A stretch of 64,000 nucleotides of DNA from Marivirga aurantiaca (GTDB lineage: Bacteria; Bacteroidota; Bacteroidia; Cytophagales; Cyclobacteriaceae), in the NCBI RefSeq assembly GCF_016679925.1, contig NZ_JAEQBW010000010.1, forward strand, positions 62,001 through 126,000. Direction: 5' to 3'. This document shows positions 8,447 to 18,598 of this stretch, piece after piece. The notes under the pieces were generated by a model that did no database searches, had not been told where the DNA came from, and saw only the letters and a list, made by a program, of their open reading frames with translations. Position 1 is the first letter of the stretch. Each line of letters begins with the position of its first letter. The position numbers and the translations under genes are program-made.

Positions 8447-8842
8447 TTAATTGGTATGCAGTGAAATGCACTGCCAGTCATCCCCAGATTTCTGAACCAC
8501 AAAGTTGAAAACCATATCTTTCCTTTGGATTTTATTTTTCGCAGAAGGATGGCTATCCAAATACAATTGGGCTTTTACCTCAGCAATTGTATCTGTAATA
8601 TATTTAGTGCTAACATTCTTAACAGAAAGCCTTACCTCTTTAAAATTAAACTTGAGGCCGTTGTCATAAGCACTGAAGAATTCTTTGTTCTTATGCCTCC
8701 ATAGCCCTTCCACATTCTCCAATTCAGCACTTTCATCAAACAAGTCTATCAATTCATAGGTATCCCTGTCGTTCCAGGCTGTCACGAATGTATCGGGAAT
8801 GTCCTCGGGAGATCTTGGCTTTTGGTTCTTTAATGGTTCCAT
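8447..8842 (-). CDS. SnoaL-like / SgcJ-EcaC family protein, copy 1
   Basis: 131-aa SnoaL-like (DUF4440) protein, the shorter member of the tandem pair. Shared landmarks are FVTAWNDRDTYELIDLFDES, GLWRHKNKEF, DTIAEVKAQLYLD and KDMVFNFVVQKSGDDW. It ends right after the last predicted strand, where its paralogue carries a basic tail. Cytoplasmic, with no signal peptide. The first gene of a possible two-gene unit on the minus strand, lying just upstream (in minus-strand terms) of its paralogue and after the infB terminator. Function unknown beyond fold. Confidence 0.75.
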   Translation of the reverse strand: MEPLKNQKPRSPEDIPDTFVTAWNDRDTYELIDLFDESAELENVEGLWRHKNKEFFSAYDNGLKFNFKEVRLSVKNVSTKYITDTIAEVKAQLYLDSHPSAKNKIQRKDMVFNFVVQKSGDDWQCISLHTN

Positions 8843-8922
8843 TTTAAAATATTTTGTTCAGGTAAAATGTAAAGGTAGTTTGCCTGCATTAAATTATATT
8901 CTTACTCGAAAAAATAAAATAA

Positions 8923-8958
8923 AAAACCCCTGATCAATTGAAATCGAACAGGGGTTTT
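8923..8958 (-). terminator. Rho-independent terminator of the rimP-nusA-infB operon
   Basis: AAAACCCCTG (8923-8932) pairs with CAGGGGTTTT (8949-8958), 18 bp beyond the infB stop codon. On the minus strand the stem is followed by a T-rich run. Confidence 0.85.
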
Positions 8959-8976
8959 GATCTATTTTGAATCAGC

Positions 8977-11900
8977 TTATTTAAGCTTCCTTTTCACTTC
9001 TTTTTCTTCAAATCCTTCGATTATATCACCAATCTCAATGTCATTATACCCTTTGATACTGATACCACACTCATAGCCTTTCTTCACTTCAGCCACATCG
9101 TCTTTGTATCGTTTCAATTGGTCAATTTCACCGGTATACTTCACAATTCCATCTCTGATCAATCGGATTTGGTTATTACGTTTCACATAACCATCAGTCA
9201 CCATACAACCTGCAACAGTTCCCACTTTAGTAATTTTGAAGACTTCTCTCACTTCAATATTACCTGTAATGACTTCTTCAGTAGTTGGTGCCAGCATACC
9301 TTCCATCGCATCTTTGATTTCATTGATAGCATCATAGATGATAGAATATAACCTGATTTCAATCTCCTCTGCCTCTGCAATTTTCCTTGCATTTTGTGAA
9401 GGCCTTACCTGGAAACCGATAACAATCGCATCGGAAGCCGAAGCTAACAATACATCTGATTCTGAAATCTGACCAACTGCTTTGTGAATGATCTTCACCT
9501 GGATCTCTTCATTGGACAACTTCAATAATGAATCTGCCAAAGCCTCAATAGAACCATCCACATCACCCTTAATAATCACATTCAGTTCTTTAAACGAACC
9601 TATTGCCAATCTACGGCCAATTTCATCCAAAGTAATGTGCTTCTTGGTACGCATGCTTTGTTCACGCTGGATTTGCTCACGCTTATTAGCGATTTCTCTG
9701 GCTTCACGATCATTATCCATGACGTTAAACCTGTCTCCAGCCTGAGGAGCACCATCCAATCCCAGCATTAATACCGGAGTTGAAGGACCTGCTTCCTGTA
9801 GCTTTTTGCCGCGGTGATCAAACATGGCTTTCACCTTACCATAGTGAGAGCCTGCTAATAATACATCTCCCACTTTCAAAGTACCACTTTGCACCATAAT
9901 GGTGGTTACATAACCTCTACCTTTATCAAGCTCGGCTTCTACTACTGTACCGGTAGCATTTCTGTTAACATTGGCTGTCAGTTCTAAAACCTCAGCTTCC
10001 AACAATACCTTCTCAAGTAAGTCGTCAATACCTTGTCCGGTTTTAGCAGAAATTTCCTGACACTGATATTTTCCTCCCCAATCTTCCACCAATATATTGA
10101 TATTCGCTAATTCTTCTTTTATTTTATCAGGATTAGCATTAGGCCTGTCTATTTTGTTAATGGCAATTACCATTGGCACACCTGCAACCTGTGCATGATT
10201 GATGGCCTCTTTGGTTTGCGGCATCACGGCATCATCAGCGGCCACTACAATTACGACCACATCGGTAATTTTGGCACCCCTTGCACGCATGGCCGTAAAG
10301 GCTTCGTGACCCGGAGTATCTAAGAAAGCTACTCTTTTACCAGATTCTGTCTCCACAGAGTAGGCTCCAATATGCTGCGTAATACCACCTGCTTCACCTT
10401 CTGTAACTTTTGCTTCACGTATATAATCCAGTAAAGATGTTTTACCATGATCTACGTGACCCATTATAGTTACAATAGGCGCTCTTTCTGTTAAATCTTC
10501 TGGGTTATCAACTGTTTCAGTTACTTCTGTTTCATCATCGGCTTCTGTGAATTTCACATCGAAACCAAATTCATCAGCAATAATAGTGATTGTCTCTGCA
10601 TCCAAACGCTGGTTAATAGAAGCAAAAATACCCAATGCCATACATTTGGCAATGACATCATTTACGCTCACATCCATCATTGAAGCCAAATCATTGGCCG
10701 AAATAAATTCTGTGGTTCGTAGTACTTTTGATTGTTCTTCCTGCTCCTGTAAATCGCCCTCTCTTCTATCTGCCTGACTTTGTCTTTTTTCTTTTCTGTA
10801 TTTTGATCTGTTACCTCCAGCGCCTCCGGTATTACCTTTGCCACTTAGGCGAGCCATCGTTTGTTTGATTTGCTCCTGAATTTCCTTTTCAGTAGGTTCC
10901 ACTTTTTCTACACGACCTCTTCTTCCACCTGCTGCTGCGCCTCCTCTTTGGTCAGGTCTTCCTCCTCTTTGATCGCCTCTGGCTGCACCACCACCACCGG
11001 CTGTGGCGCCAGTTCCTGAACCTGCACCTCTAGATTCTTGAGGCTTGGTAGCTCCAGGAGCATTGGTAGCAATTCTTTTCCTTGGACGTTTGCCTCTACG
11101 CGCTTCTTTCTTATCATCAGATGAAGCAACAGGTTTTACGCCTTTTTTACCTTTTCTATCTTTTTCCTTAGGCAATTCAATTTTCCCTAAAACAGTAAGA
11201 CCTTTTAAAGCATCCGCTCTGGCTGCAATGGTTTTTTCTTCTACTTTCTCTTCCTCTTTAGGAGTCTCCTTAGGTGTTTCTTCTTTAGCAGCAGGTTGAG
11301 CTTCCTCCGGCTTTTTGGCCTCTTCCTGAGCTTTAGGTGTTTCTTTTACCTCTGCTTTATCATCAGCTTTTTCTTCTTTAGCGCCATCCGCTTTTGGAGT
11401 CTCAACTGGCTTGTCTGTTTCCTTTGTAGGTTGAACTTCCTCTTTAGGTTTTTCGGCCGATGGACTGATTTCTTCTTTTTTGGGCTCTTCTGGCTTCTTA
11501 GTATCCTCAGGTTTAGCTGCTTTCTCAGCAGTCGGCTCCTCTTTTTTCACAGGAGCTTCGGGTTCTTTATTTTTCTTAGGTCCTAAGTCTATTTTACCCA
11601 ATACTTTAATCCCCTGAAGTTTTGGAGCTTCGGATTTATAAGAATCATCATCTTCCTTTTTAGCTGGAGATGGTTCTTCTTCTTTTGCAGGGGTTTTTGG
11701 TGCTTCCTGACTCTGCTTACTGGAACCAGCCCCTGTATTTTTAATCAGAATATTATCCTCTTCTTCCTCTTTTTCAACAGCATCACCATCTGAATCAATA
11801 GTAACATTGCTATTATGCTTTTTACCTATGGTAAGGCCGGAAGCCTCTTCTTTTTCCATAGCGGATGAAGCAAACTCTTTAGCAAGCATGTTAAATTGCT

Positions 11901-12033
11901 CTTCAGAGATTTTAGAATTTGGTTTGCTATCCACCTCAAAACCTTTTTTACTCAGGAAATCCGTGATTGTAGATAATCCTACATTCAACTTCCTTGCAGC
12001 AAGGTTGAGACGCATCATTTTTTCTTCTGACAT
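8977..12033 (-). CDS. infB: Translation initiation factor IF-2
   Basis: 1018-aa GTPase that places initiator tRNA on the 30S subunit and promotes subunit joining. An IF2_N module opens the protein ([20 protein letters not shown]). It is followed by about 400 residues of Lys/Glu/Pro-rich low-complexity sequence and a Gly-rich RGG-like patch, which make it longer than the E. coli protein, as is common in Bacteroidota. The G domain begins near residue 520: GHVDHGKTS (G1), DTPGHEAF (G3) and NKID (G4). Domains II, III and IV follow, ending in the tRNA-binding C2 region ([14 protein letters not shown]). Last gene of the operon, 48 bp after nusA, followed by a strong terminator. Confidence 0.98.
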   Translation of the reverse strand: MSEEKMMRLNLAARKLNVGLSTITDFLSKKGFEVDSKPNSKISEEQFNMLAKEFASSAMEKEEASGLTIGKKHNSNVTIDSDGDAVEKEEEEDNILIKNTGAGSSKQSQEAPKTPAKEEEPSPAKKEDDDSYKSEAPKLQGIKVLGKIDLGPKKNKEPEAPVKKEEPTAEKAAKPEDTKKPEEPKKEEISPSAEKPKEEVQPTKETDKPVETPKADGAKEEKADDKAEVKETPKAQEEAKKPEEAQPAAKEETPKETPKEEEKVEEKTIAARADALKGLTVLGKIELPKEKDRKGKKGVKPVASSDDKKEARRGKRPRKRIATNAPGATKPQESRGAGSGTGATAGGGGAARGDQRGGRPDQRGGAAAGGRRGRVEKVEPTEKEIQEQIKQTMARLSGKGNTGGAGGNRSKYRKEKRQSQADRREGDLQEQEEQSKVLRTTEFISANDLASMMDVSVNDVIAKCMALGIFASINQRLDAETITIIADEFGFDVKFTEADDETEVTETVDNPEDLTERAPIVTIMGHVDHGKTSLLDYIREAKVTEGEAGGITQHIGAYSVETESGKRVAFLDTPGHEAFTAMRARGAKITDVVVIVVAADDAVMPQTKEAINHAQVAGVPMVIAINKIDRPNANPDKIKEELANINILVEDWGGKYQCQEISAKTGQGIDDLLEKVLLEAEVLELTANVNRNATGTVVEAELDKGRGYVTTIMVQSGTLKVGDVLLAGSHYGKVKAMFDHRGKKLQEAGPSTPVLMLGLDGAPQAGDRFNVMDNDREAREIANKREQIQREQSMRTKKHITLDEIGRRLAIGSFKELNVIIKGDVDGSIEALADSLLKLSNEEIQVKIIHKAVGQISESDVLLASASDAIVIGFQVRPSQNARKIAEAEEIEIRLYSIIYDAINEIKDAMEGMLAPTTEEVITGNIEVREVFKITKVGTVAGCMVTDGYVKRNNQIRLIRDGIVKYTGEIDQLKRYKDDVAEVKKGYECGISIKGYNDIEIGDIIEGFEEKEVKRKLK

Positions 12034-12081
12034 AAATGCTTTGTATTCTTCTTAATATTATTAATTCGAGCCTATTAAAAT

Positions 12082-13323
12082 TTACTCGAATTCCTGACTA
12101 AATATGTTAAATATTTCGTCTATAGTTTCTTCTTCCATATCGGTTCTTCTGATAAGCTCTTCCCTACCAACTTCCAACACTCTCTTAGCTGTATCCAAAC
12201 CAATTTTTTTCAATTCAACAATTACCCAATCTTCAAGTACATCGCTGAATTCATCTATCAATACATCCTCTTCTTCGGCAGCAGATAGTTCTCTGAAAAC
12301 ATCAATTTCCATACCTACCAATTTACTGGCCAATTTAATGTTTTGTCCACCTTTTCCAATCGCTAAAGATACTTGATCTGGCTTTAAATAAACAGAAACA
12401 CGCTTTTTATCTTCCTCAATTTTGATAGAACCGATTTTAGCGGGGCTTAATGCTCGCTGGATATATAGCTCTAAGTTTTCTGTATAGTTAATTACATCGA
12501 TATTCTCATTCTGTAATTCACGCACTATACTGTGAATTCTTGAACCCTTCATCCCTACACAAGCTCCTACAGGATCAATTCTGTCATCATAAGACTCCAC
12601 CGCTACTTTAGCCCTTTCTCCAGGTTCCCTAACGATTTTCTTAATAGTGATCAATTCATCATATACTTCCGGTACTTCCTGCTCAAACAATCTTTCCAGA
12701 AAAACAGGTGATGTTCTTGAAAGGATAATTTTCGGATTGCCATTGCTCATTTCTACTCTGTGAACAATCGCACGCACGCTATCTCCTTTTCGGAATCTAT
12801 CCTTTGGTATCTGCTCAGATTTTAAAAGCACTAACTCATTACCATCTGAATCGGTCAATAAAGTTTCACGACTTAAAATCTGGTACACTTCACCAGCAAT
12901 GATTTCACCCACCAATTCTTTATACTTGGCAAAAAGAATATCTTTCTCCAAATCCTTTACTTTTTGGATAAGGGTTTGTCGTGCAGTGGTAACAGCTCTT
13001 CTACCAAAATCCAGTAACTTCACTTCTTCCGCTACTTCTTCACCAATTTCAAAGTCAGGCTCTATTTTCTTGGCTTCTGACAAACTGATTTTATCATGTT
13101 CCCAGATGTCTTCGGAATTATCATCCACAATTTCACGGAAACGCCAGATTTCCAAATCACCTTTATCGGCATTTATAATAATATCAAAATTATCATCCGT
13201 TTCGTATTTTTTACGGATCATAGTTCTGAACACGTCTTCCAGGATACGGATCATGGTAGGACGATCAATGTTTTTCTGCCTTGCAAAATCGGCAAACGAT
13301 TCTATTAGATTTAATGTGTCCAT
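12082..13323 (-). CDS. nusA: Transcription termination/antitermination protein NusA
   Basis: 413-aa RNA polymerase-associated factor for pausing, termination and antitermination. Order: N-terminal polymerase-binding domain (residues 1-125), S1 RNA-binding domain (about 130-200, GEIIAGEVYQILSRETLL), then KH1 and KH2 (GACVGMKGSRIHSIVREL and SLAIGKGGQNIKLASKL). A short acidic C-terminus stands in place of the extended AR repeats of E. coli. Begins 3 bp after the rimP stop codon, so it is translationally linked to rimP and belongs to the conserved rimP-nusA-infB operon. Confidence 0.97.
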   Translation of the reverse strand: MDTLNLIESFADFARQKNIDRPTMIRILEDVFRTMIRKKYETDDNFDIIINADKGDLEIWRFREIVDDNSEDIWEHDKISLSEAKKIEPDFEIGEEVAEEVKLLDFGRRAVTTARQTLIQKVKDLEKDILFAKYKELVGEIIAGEVYQILSRETLLTDSDGNELVLLKSEQIPKDRFRKGDSVRAIVHRVEMSNGNPKIILSRTSPVFLERLFEQEVPEVYDELITIKKIVREPGERAKVAVESYDDRIDPVGACVGMKGSRIHSIVRELQNENIDVINYTENLELYIQRALSPAKIGSIKIEEDKKRVSVYLKPDQVSLAIGKGGQNIKLASKLVGMEIDVFRELSAAEEEDVLIDEFSDVLEDWVIVELKKIGLDTAKRVLEVGREELIRRTDMEEETIDEIFNIFSQEFE

Positions 13324-13326
13324 GTG

Positions 13327-13800
13327 TTACTTAAATGAAACCAAGACTTTAGTTTTCTTTATTGATTGAAAAGGAATACTTACTTCCTCTTCCTTGATTT
13401 TCTTACTTCCTTTTTCTTTTATTTGTTGGCTCACCAGGATAAAACCCGGTTCAACCTTTAATAATTCACCCGTTATGATAGTATCATCAATTGTTTCAAC
13501 TTTCACCTCCCTGCCAATATTCTTTTTATATTGACGCTCATTTGCCAACGGATGATCCAGGCCCGGAGACGACACTTCTAAAATATAAGGTTGTTCACCC
13601 ATTACTTCATCCTCTTCCAGCCGTGCACTTAACTGGCGACTCACGCTCGCGCAAAAGTCAATATCCACTCCCTCATCACCATCCAACAAGATCATAATCT
13701 TTCTTTTATCGCTACCCGATATCACAATATCTACGATAAAGTAGTTCGGATCAGTAATGATTTCCTGCAAATAAGCATTTATTTTCGCTTCTAAATCCAT
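13327..13800 (-). CDS. rimP: Ribosome maturation factor RimP
   Basis: 157-aa factor for 30S subunit maturation. N-terminal alpha/beta domain with VDIDFCASVSRQLSARLEE and the family signature YILEVSSPGLDHPL, followed by an SH3-like C-terminal domain (GREVKVETIDDTIITGELL). First gene of the operon with nusA and infB. The 5' leader contains a terminator-like hairpin just before the start codon, with a -7 promoter element further upstream. In E. coli the equivalent operon is autoregulated at termination sites by NusA, so attenuation here is plausible but not shown. Confidence 0.96.
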   Translation of the reverse strand: MDLEAKINAYLQEIITDPNYFIVDIVISGSDKRKIMILLDGDEGVDIDFCASVSRQLSARLEEDEVMGEQPYILEVSSPGLDHPLANERQYKKNIGREVKVETIDDTIITGELLKVEPGFILVSQQIKEKGSKKIKEEEVSIPFQSIKKTKVLVSFK

Positions 13801-13813
13801 TATTCTACGATAA

Positions 13814-13842
13814 AAAAGAGGGGACTAAAAGCCCCCTCTTTT
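13814..13842 (-). promoter_or_regulatory. Terminator-like hairpin in the rimP leader (candidate attenuator)
   Basis: AAAAGAGGGG (13814-13823) pairs perfectly with CCCCTCTTTT (13833-13842), with a 9-nt loop. Read on the minus strand the stem runs into TTTTTTAT and then the rimP ATG at 13800, so it has the form of an intrinsic terminator inside the leader. Confidence 0.7.
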
Positions 13843-13863
13843 ATTTGTTTACTAACTTTGTTG

Positions 13864-13871
13864 CAAATTTA
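13864..13871 (-). promoter_or_regulatory. -7 promoter element for rimP-nusA-infB (TAAATTTG)
   Basis: Exact TAnnTTTG match on the minus strand, 64 bp from the rimP ATG. Transcription would start near 13857, putting the hairpin at 13814-13842 in the leader RNA. TTTG-type -33 bases lie upstream. Confidence 0.65.
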
Positions 13872-14150
13872 GAAGAAAATTCTGAGCAAAACAAATAGCA
13901 TGTATTTATATACATCAATTAAACTCAAATAATGCTATAATCAGTTAAAAGCCTTATTAATAAGTGCTTATTCACACAAATCTGACTTAAAATAGTTCCT
14001 CTTATTCTACTGATATGACAATTAAACCGTTTTAGGCAAACAGGATGATGGGAATTATTATGCCAATGTCTTTTCAGATGATTTATTCTTTTATTTCACA
14101 AGAACAAGGAAAGAAACTTCAAAATATTCCTAAAAAGAAAATCAAATTTT
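13872..14150. other. Non-coding divergent region between rimP and cysS
   Basis: AT-rich spacer between two divergent promoters. No gene, repeat or RNA was recognised in it. Confidence 0.5.
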
Positions 14151-14158
14151 TAATTTTG
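14151..14158 (+). promoter_or_regulatory. -7 promoter element for cysS (TAATTTTG), 4 bp from the ATG
   Basis: Exact TAnnTTTG match ending 4 bp before the cysS start at 14163. With the usual start site about 7 bp downstream of the element, the mRNA would begin at or next to the ATG, i.e. be leaderless. Confidence 0.6.
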
Positions 14159-14162
14159 CAGC

Positions 14163-15650
14163 ATGATAAAAGATTTAAAAATCCATAACTCACTCACTCG
14201 TAAGAAAGAAGTATTTAAGCCTATCAATCCACCTTTTGTGGGGTTATATGTCTGTGGGCCTACTGTATACAGTGATGTACATATGGGTAATGTCAGAACT
14301 TTCATGAGTTTTGATGTGATTAATCGTTATCTGAGACACCTCGATTACAAAGTGCGTTACGTGAGAAACATCACAGATGTAGGCCATTTGGTAAATGATG
14401 CGGATGATGGTGAAGATAAAATTGGAAAAAAAGCCAAGTTAGAAAATCTTGAACCCATGGAAATTGTACAACGTTACGCCAATGGTTTCCACCAGGTAAT
14501 GGACATGTTCAATAACTTGCCTCCAGATATTGAACCATCAGCCACAGGGCACATAGTTGAGCAAATAGAAATCACTAAAAAGCTACTGGAAAATGGATGG
14601 GCCTATGAGAAAAATGGTTCTGTTTATTTTAATGTAGAGAAATATAACAATTCCCACGAATATGGGGTGCTAAGTGGAAGGAAAATTGAAGATTTGCAAA
14701 GCAATACCAGAACATTGGACGGTCAGGACGACAAGAAAAGCCCGCTGGATTTTGCCTTATGGAAAAGAGCTTCTGATGAGCATATCATGCGCTGGCCATC
14801 ACCCTGGGGAGATGGTTTCCCGGGATGGCATTTGGAATGTACTGTAATGAGTACTAAATATTTAGGAGAAACGTTCGATATCCATGGCGGTGGAATGGAT
14901 TTGAAATTCCCACACCACGAATGTGAAATAGCGCAAGCTGTTGGAGCCACAGGAAAACCACCGGTCAATTATTGGATCCATACCAATATGCTGACTGTGA
15001 ATGGCCAGAAAATGAGTAAATCATTAGGCAACTCATTTCTTCCAACTGAATTAATTTCAGGGGATCATGAAATGCTCGAGCAAGGGTACTCTCCTATGTC
15101 TGTCAGATTTTTTATGCTCCAGACACACTATTCCAGTACATTGGATTTTAGCAATGAAGCACTTAAGGCTGCCCAAAAAGGCTACAGGAAATTGGCCAAT
15201 GGATTAAAAGTATTGAAAACCCTTCACTTTGTGGCCGATGATGGTGTGGAAAATGAGCAAACAATTTCTCAGATCAATCAGCTTTGTGATGAGTGTTACC
15301 GCTCCATGAACGATGATTTCAATACAGCAAAAACCGTTGCGCAATTGTTTGATTTGCTAAAAAAAATCAATTCACTTCATGCAGGCCAGTTAAAATACAG
15401 TGAAATTGGATCAGCTGTTTTTGAAAAAATGGTTAACACATATCGCTCATTCATGGTGGATATTTTAGGTCTAAAAGAAGAAAACCCTGCTGAGGTGGAT
15501 CCTATTATCAATGCATTGTTGGATATCTATAGGAAAGCAAAAGTTGAAAAAAACTATGCCCAGGTAGACGAAATACGTGCTATTTTGAAGAGCAACAAAC
15601 TCCTGATAAAAGACATGAAAACCGGGGTAGACTGGGCTTACGAGGAATAA
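14163..15650 (+). CDS. cysS: Cysteinyl-tRNA synthetase
   Basis: 495-aa class Ia synthetase that charges tRNA-Cys. The catalytic Rossmann fold shows the zinc-binding Cys in [15 protein letters not shown], which also carries the HIGH-like motif HMGN near residues 39-42. Further zinc ligands lie in HLECTVMS and PHHECEIAQ, and the KMSKS loop is [10 protein letters not shown] near residue 283. The DALR and anticodon-binding regions follow. Length and motif order are normal. Transcribed divergently from rimP; its promoter element sits almost against the start codon. Confidence 0.98.
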   Translation: MIKDLKIHNSLTRKKEVFKPINPPFVGLYVCGPTVYSDVHMGNVRTFMSFDVINRYLRHLDYKVRYVRNITDVGHLVNDADDGEDKIGKKAKLENLEPMEIVQRYANGFHQVMDMFNNLPPDIEPSATGHIVEQIEITKKLLENGWAYEKNGSVYFNVEKYNNSHEYGVLSGRKIEDLQSNTRTLDGQDDKKSPLDFALWKRASDEHIMRWPSPWGDGFPGWHLECTVMSTKYLGETFDIHGGGMDLKFPHHECEIAQAVGATGKPPVNYWIHTNMLTVNGQKMSKSLGNSFLPTELISGDHEMLEQGYSPMSVRFFMLQTHYSSTLDFSNEALKAAQKGYRKLANGLKVLKTLHFVADDGVENEQTISQINQLCDECYRSMNDDFNTAKTVAQLFDLLKKINSLHAGQLKYSEIGSAVFEKMVNTYRSFMVDILGLKEENPAEVDPIINALLDIYRKAKVEKNYAQVDEIRAILKSNKLLIKDMKTGVDWAYEE

Positions 15651-15739
15651 TCCAATCCTTTGTAAAACCATCAACATCAATTTTGAGCTGTTTCTTCATT
15701 TGAGAAAAATAGCATTTTCCTTTTTAAAAACAGAAAGAA

Positions 15740-16201
15740 ATGGATGGGATAAGCAAAAAACTCACAGTTGAAATAAATGCTAAAAAAGCTTTTCGGAAAT
15801 TTGTTCATGAATTCAATCAATGGTGGCCGAAAGAATATACCTGGTCGCAGGATTTTCTCAGGGAAATTAAAATAGACCCGAAAATAGATGGGCTATGTAC
15901 AGAAATTGGCCCTTATGGATTCCGAATTGATTGGGGACGAGTAACAAATCTTACTGAGAATGAAAGTATAGAATTTAAGTGGCAAATTAGCCCAAAAAGA
16001 GAACCTATTCCCAATCCTGATGCTGCAAGTGATATAAAAATCAATTTTACCCAGCAGAATGGTTCAGCTACAAGTATTGAATTTGAGCATTACAATTTTA
16101 GAAATCACGCTGATGGAGGCAAGGAGTATCAGGAAATGATGGATTCTGAGTATGGTTGGGATTATATTTTAGGTCAGTTTATAAATTATTGCAAGGAATA
16201 A
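15740..16201 (+). CDS. SRPBCC / AHSA1-like domain protein
   Basis: 153-aa cytoplasmic protein with a START/SRPBCC (Bet v1-like, AHSA1) fold: KLTVEINAKKAFRKFVHEF at the N-terminus, then WW, the GPYGFRIDWGRVTNL strand pair and ESIEFKWQISP, and a C-terminal helix (SEYGWDYILGQFINYC). AHSA1-like proteins bind hydrophobic ligands; no enzymatic residues are visible. Lies 89 bp after cysS on the same strand and is convergent with tamL. Ligand unknown. Confidence 0.75.
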   Translation: MDGISKKLTVEINAKKAFRKFVHEFNQWWPKEYTWSQDFLREIKIDPKIDGLCTEIGPYGFRIDWGRVTNLTENESIEFKWQISPKREPIPNPDAASDIKINFTQQNGSATSIEFEHYNFRNHADGGKEYQEMMDSEYGWDYILGQFINYCKE

Positions 16202-16273
16202 TTCTTGCTTGACAGCCTTACCGGAGCCATTATTTTTACAGCCAATTGTTTTTAAAAGCACGCTGGCTCAAAT

Positions 16274-18598
16274 TTAGAAAGGATATCCAATTCCAAAGTT
16301 CCAGATCACGTTATCCCTGCGCCAACTCTTGTCTCCATAGCGGAAATCATCCTGCCAAAAGAAATCACCATTTTCATCAGGCTTTCTCAAAGGTGTGGCC
16401 ACATCAAGCCGAATTACAAAAAATTCAATGTCCACTCTGAGGCCGACCCCTGCGCCAACCGCAACCTGATCTATCCAACCTGAGCTAAACTTTCTGCCGT
16501 CCCCTTCAACATCTTCTACATTCCTGAGCCATACATTACCTGCATCGGTGAAAACAGCTCCTTTTAAAACTGAAACTATTGGGAAACGATATTCTAAATT
16601 GGCTTCCAGTTTAATATCCCCTGCCTGATCAAAGAAAGAACCTGTTCTACTTCTGCTTTCTTCAGGTACGTACCCACCGGGACCAAGAGATCTAATCCGG
16701 AAAGCCCTTACACTATTGGGACCACCTGAAAAATATTGTTTCGAGAAAGGAAGGTTATCGGAATTACCATACGGCAAACCAAAACCTGCAAAAACCCTGC
16801 TCACTAATCGTGGCTCATCTCCAAGGTTCAGATAGTGGCGGACATCCACATCAAACTTTGAATATTGGGCATACTGCTGACCTAAAAACTCTCTGTCTTC
16901 ACCTTCTATACCACCAATATTTTGTCCCAATGCAATTGTATTACCAGCAAAATCCGCAGTGAAAAGCAGAAAAAAGCGGCTTTTTTGTTCCTGCTTCAGT
17001 AATTTATTATACTGAAATGAATAAGTTAAGCCTGCTATAAACTGTTGCTCAAAGCTACGTTCCAGCAGTGGGTTATCATCCAATATACCTTCAAATTCCG
17101 CAGTGGTATTGGAAAGATTAATCAAATTAATGGATATAGGATTTAAGTTGTGACTTACATATCGGTTGGCATTCCATGTGTAACCCATTTGTGCCAGAAA
17201 TGAATTTAGAGAAAATAACTGTGACCTCCGGAGCAAATCATAGGACAAAACAAATTTGGTTTTAGGCACAGAATAACGGAAATACTGCTCCAGATTAAAA
17301 GGAGCAATTATCCTTGGCACCAGCAGCTCTCCTTTTATACCTGTTTCCAAACTACTTAAACCAGAAAGGTCACCTCCTGATATTTGTGCTTCATAACCAA
17401 TTTTACCTGTTACAGTGAAACTTTCGCCTCCACGAAATAAATTTCGATTTTCATATTCCATATTAAAGGTGGGGCCGGCAAAATTATTCGATTTTGACAC
17501 TAGCTGTAATTCAGTCCTAAAAGCTCTTTTTCTCATTGGAGAAAGGTAGATTGAGGTATTCAACTGTCCCAACCCATCTTTCTGAACTGAATCTTCCTGA
17601 AAACGAATACTCACAAATCTATAGGTTCGTAAAGAATTTAACCTACGGCTTGTGTGATCTTCATTTGTCTGATTATAATAGTCTCCCTCATTCAATAACA
17701 AGTAAGGATGCAGACGGTCTGGCCGGAAAAACTCTTCTTCCTGAATGAATCTCACTCCTTCATACTCTGTAGAGTCCAACGAAACCTCAGAGCTGTCCAT
17801 CTTTACCTGGTAATTAGGGTAAACTTTTATGTCTCCTATAACATATCTCAAAAGTGCGTCTTCAGGAGTGGTTCTTTTAATTGAAAGGGTAAGTGAAACT
17901 TGATTGTCCAACTCCGTACTTAAAGTATCCGCATCAAAAAACAAGTAGTTGTCTGTAAAATAGTAAAAGCCATAATCCTTCAGTAATTGAGCAATCTCCC
18001 CTCGTTCTTCGGTCAATTTATCAAGCGTATAAGGCTGGCCTTCCCTCAATATTTTTTGATCCCGGATATGCTGCACTATTAGCGTATCCAATGCTGAGTC
18101 TCCTCTTTGTGTGTATTGATAATCTGCAATCATCAAACGATCTCCAGGTCGAATAACATAAAAAGCTTCTCCGGTTTTCTCTTCATGAATGGTATCGGAA
18201 TCGATCTCACTATAGAAAAACCCCAGGTTTTCCAGCCTGTTAAACATTAGTTTTTCAACTGTTCCTGTTTCTACATCACTCATTAAAACAGGCTCCTCCC
18301 CAATTTTTTTATTTACCCATTTGGCAAAAAAACCGGCTTCATCACGCTCTACTTTTTGGTATGCCCACAGCCCGATCCTCATCCCTGCAATTTTATTATT
18401 GGGCTCGGGAATCAATACATCCTCTACTTTATCGAGGATTTCATTTTTATATTTATTGGGCACACCACCCTCAAAAGAAATATCTGCACCCAAGTATAAA
18501 CGTTCGTTTTCAGGTAAGTGCTTTAAGGTATTGCAACTCAACATAGTTGTTAGCAATAATAAAATCAGTACTATATTTTTTGCAAACGATTTATTCAT
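16274..18598 (-). CDS. tamL: TamL, lipidated Omp85-family translocation and assembly protein
   Basis: Omp85-family outer-membrane protein of about 774 aa, the Bacteroidota lipoprotein form of TamA. The start at 18598 (MNKSFAKNIVLILLLL) is preferred over an upstream in-frame ATG because it gives a clean signal peptide ending in the lipobox LLTTMLSC and overlaps the tamB stop by 8 bp. N-terminal POTRA-like domains (about residues 30-370) precede a 16-stranded barrel of the bacterial surface antigen type, with FSKQYFSGGPNSVRAFRIRS near the barrel middle, GDIKLEANLEYRFP, and a terminal aromatic (NFGIGYPF). Together with TamB it is thought to insert or transport envelope components. Confidence 0.92.
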   Translation of the reverse strand: MNKSFAKNIVLILLLLTTMLSCNTLKHLPENERLYLGADISFEGGVPNKYKNEILDKVEDVLIPEPNNKIAGMRIGLWAYQKVERDEAGFFAKWVNKKIGEEPVLMSDVETGTVEKLMFNRLENLGFFYSEIDSDTIHEEKTGEAFYVIRPGDRLMIADYQYTQRGDSALDTLIVQHIRDQKILREGQPYTLDKLTEERGEIAQLLKDYGFYYFTDNYLFFDADTLSTELDNQVSLTLSIKRTTPEDALLRYVIGDIKVYPNYQVKMDSSEVSLDSTEYEGVRFIQEEEFFRPDRLHPYLLLNEGDYYNQTNEDHTSRRLNSLRTYRFVSIRFQEDSVQKDGLGQLNTSIYLSPMRKRAFRTELQLVSKSNNFAGPTFNMEYENRNLFRGGESFTVTGKIGYEAQISGGDLSGLSSLETGIKGELLVPRIIAPFNLEQYFRYSVPKTKFVLSYDLLRRSQLFSLNSFLAQMGYTWNANRYVSHNLNPISINLINLSNTTAEFEGILDDNPLLERSFEQQFIAGLTYSFQYNKLLKQEQKSRFFLLFTADFAGNTIALGQNIGGIEGEDREFLGQQYAQYSKFDVDVRHYLNLGDEPRLVSRVFAGFGLPYGNSDNLPFSKQYFSGGPNSVRAFRIRSLGPGGYVPEESRSRTGSFFDQAGDIKLEANLEYRFPIVSVLKGAVFTDAGNVWLRNVEDVEGDGRKFSSGWIDQVAVGAGVGLRVDIEFFVIRLDVATPLRKPDENGDFFWQDDFRYGDKSWRRDNVIWNFGIGYPF

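Noticed and set aside
11296-11586. Plus-strand ORFs rich in Phe/Leu opposite infB
   Set aside because: They are mirror frames of the acidic low-complexity region of IF-2.
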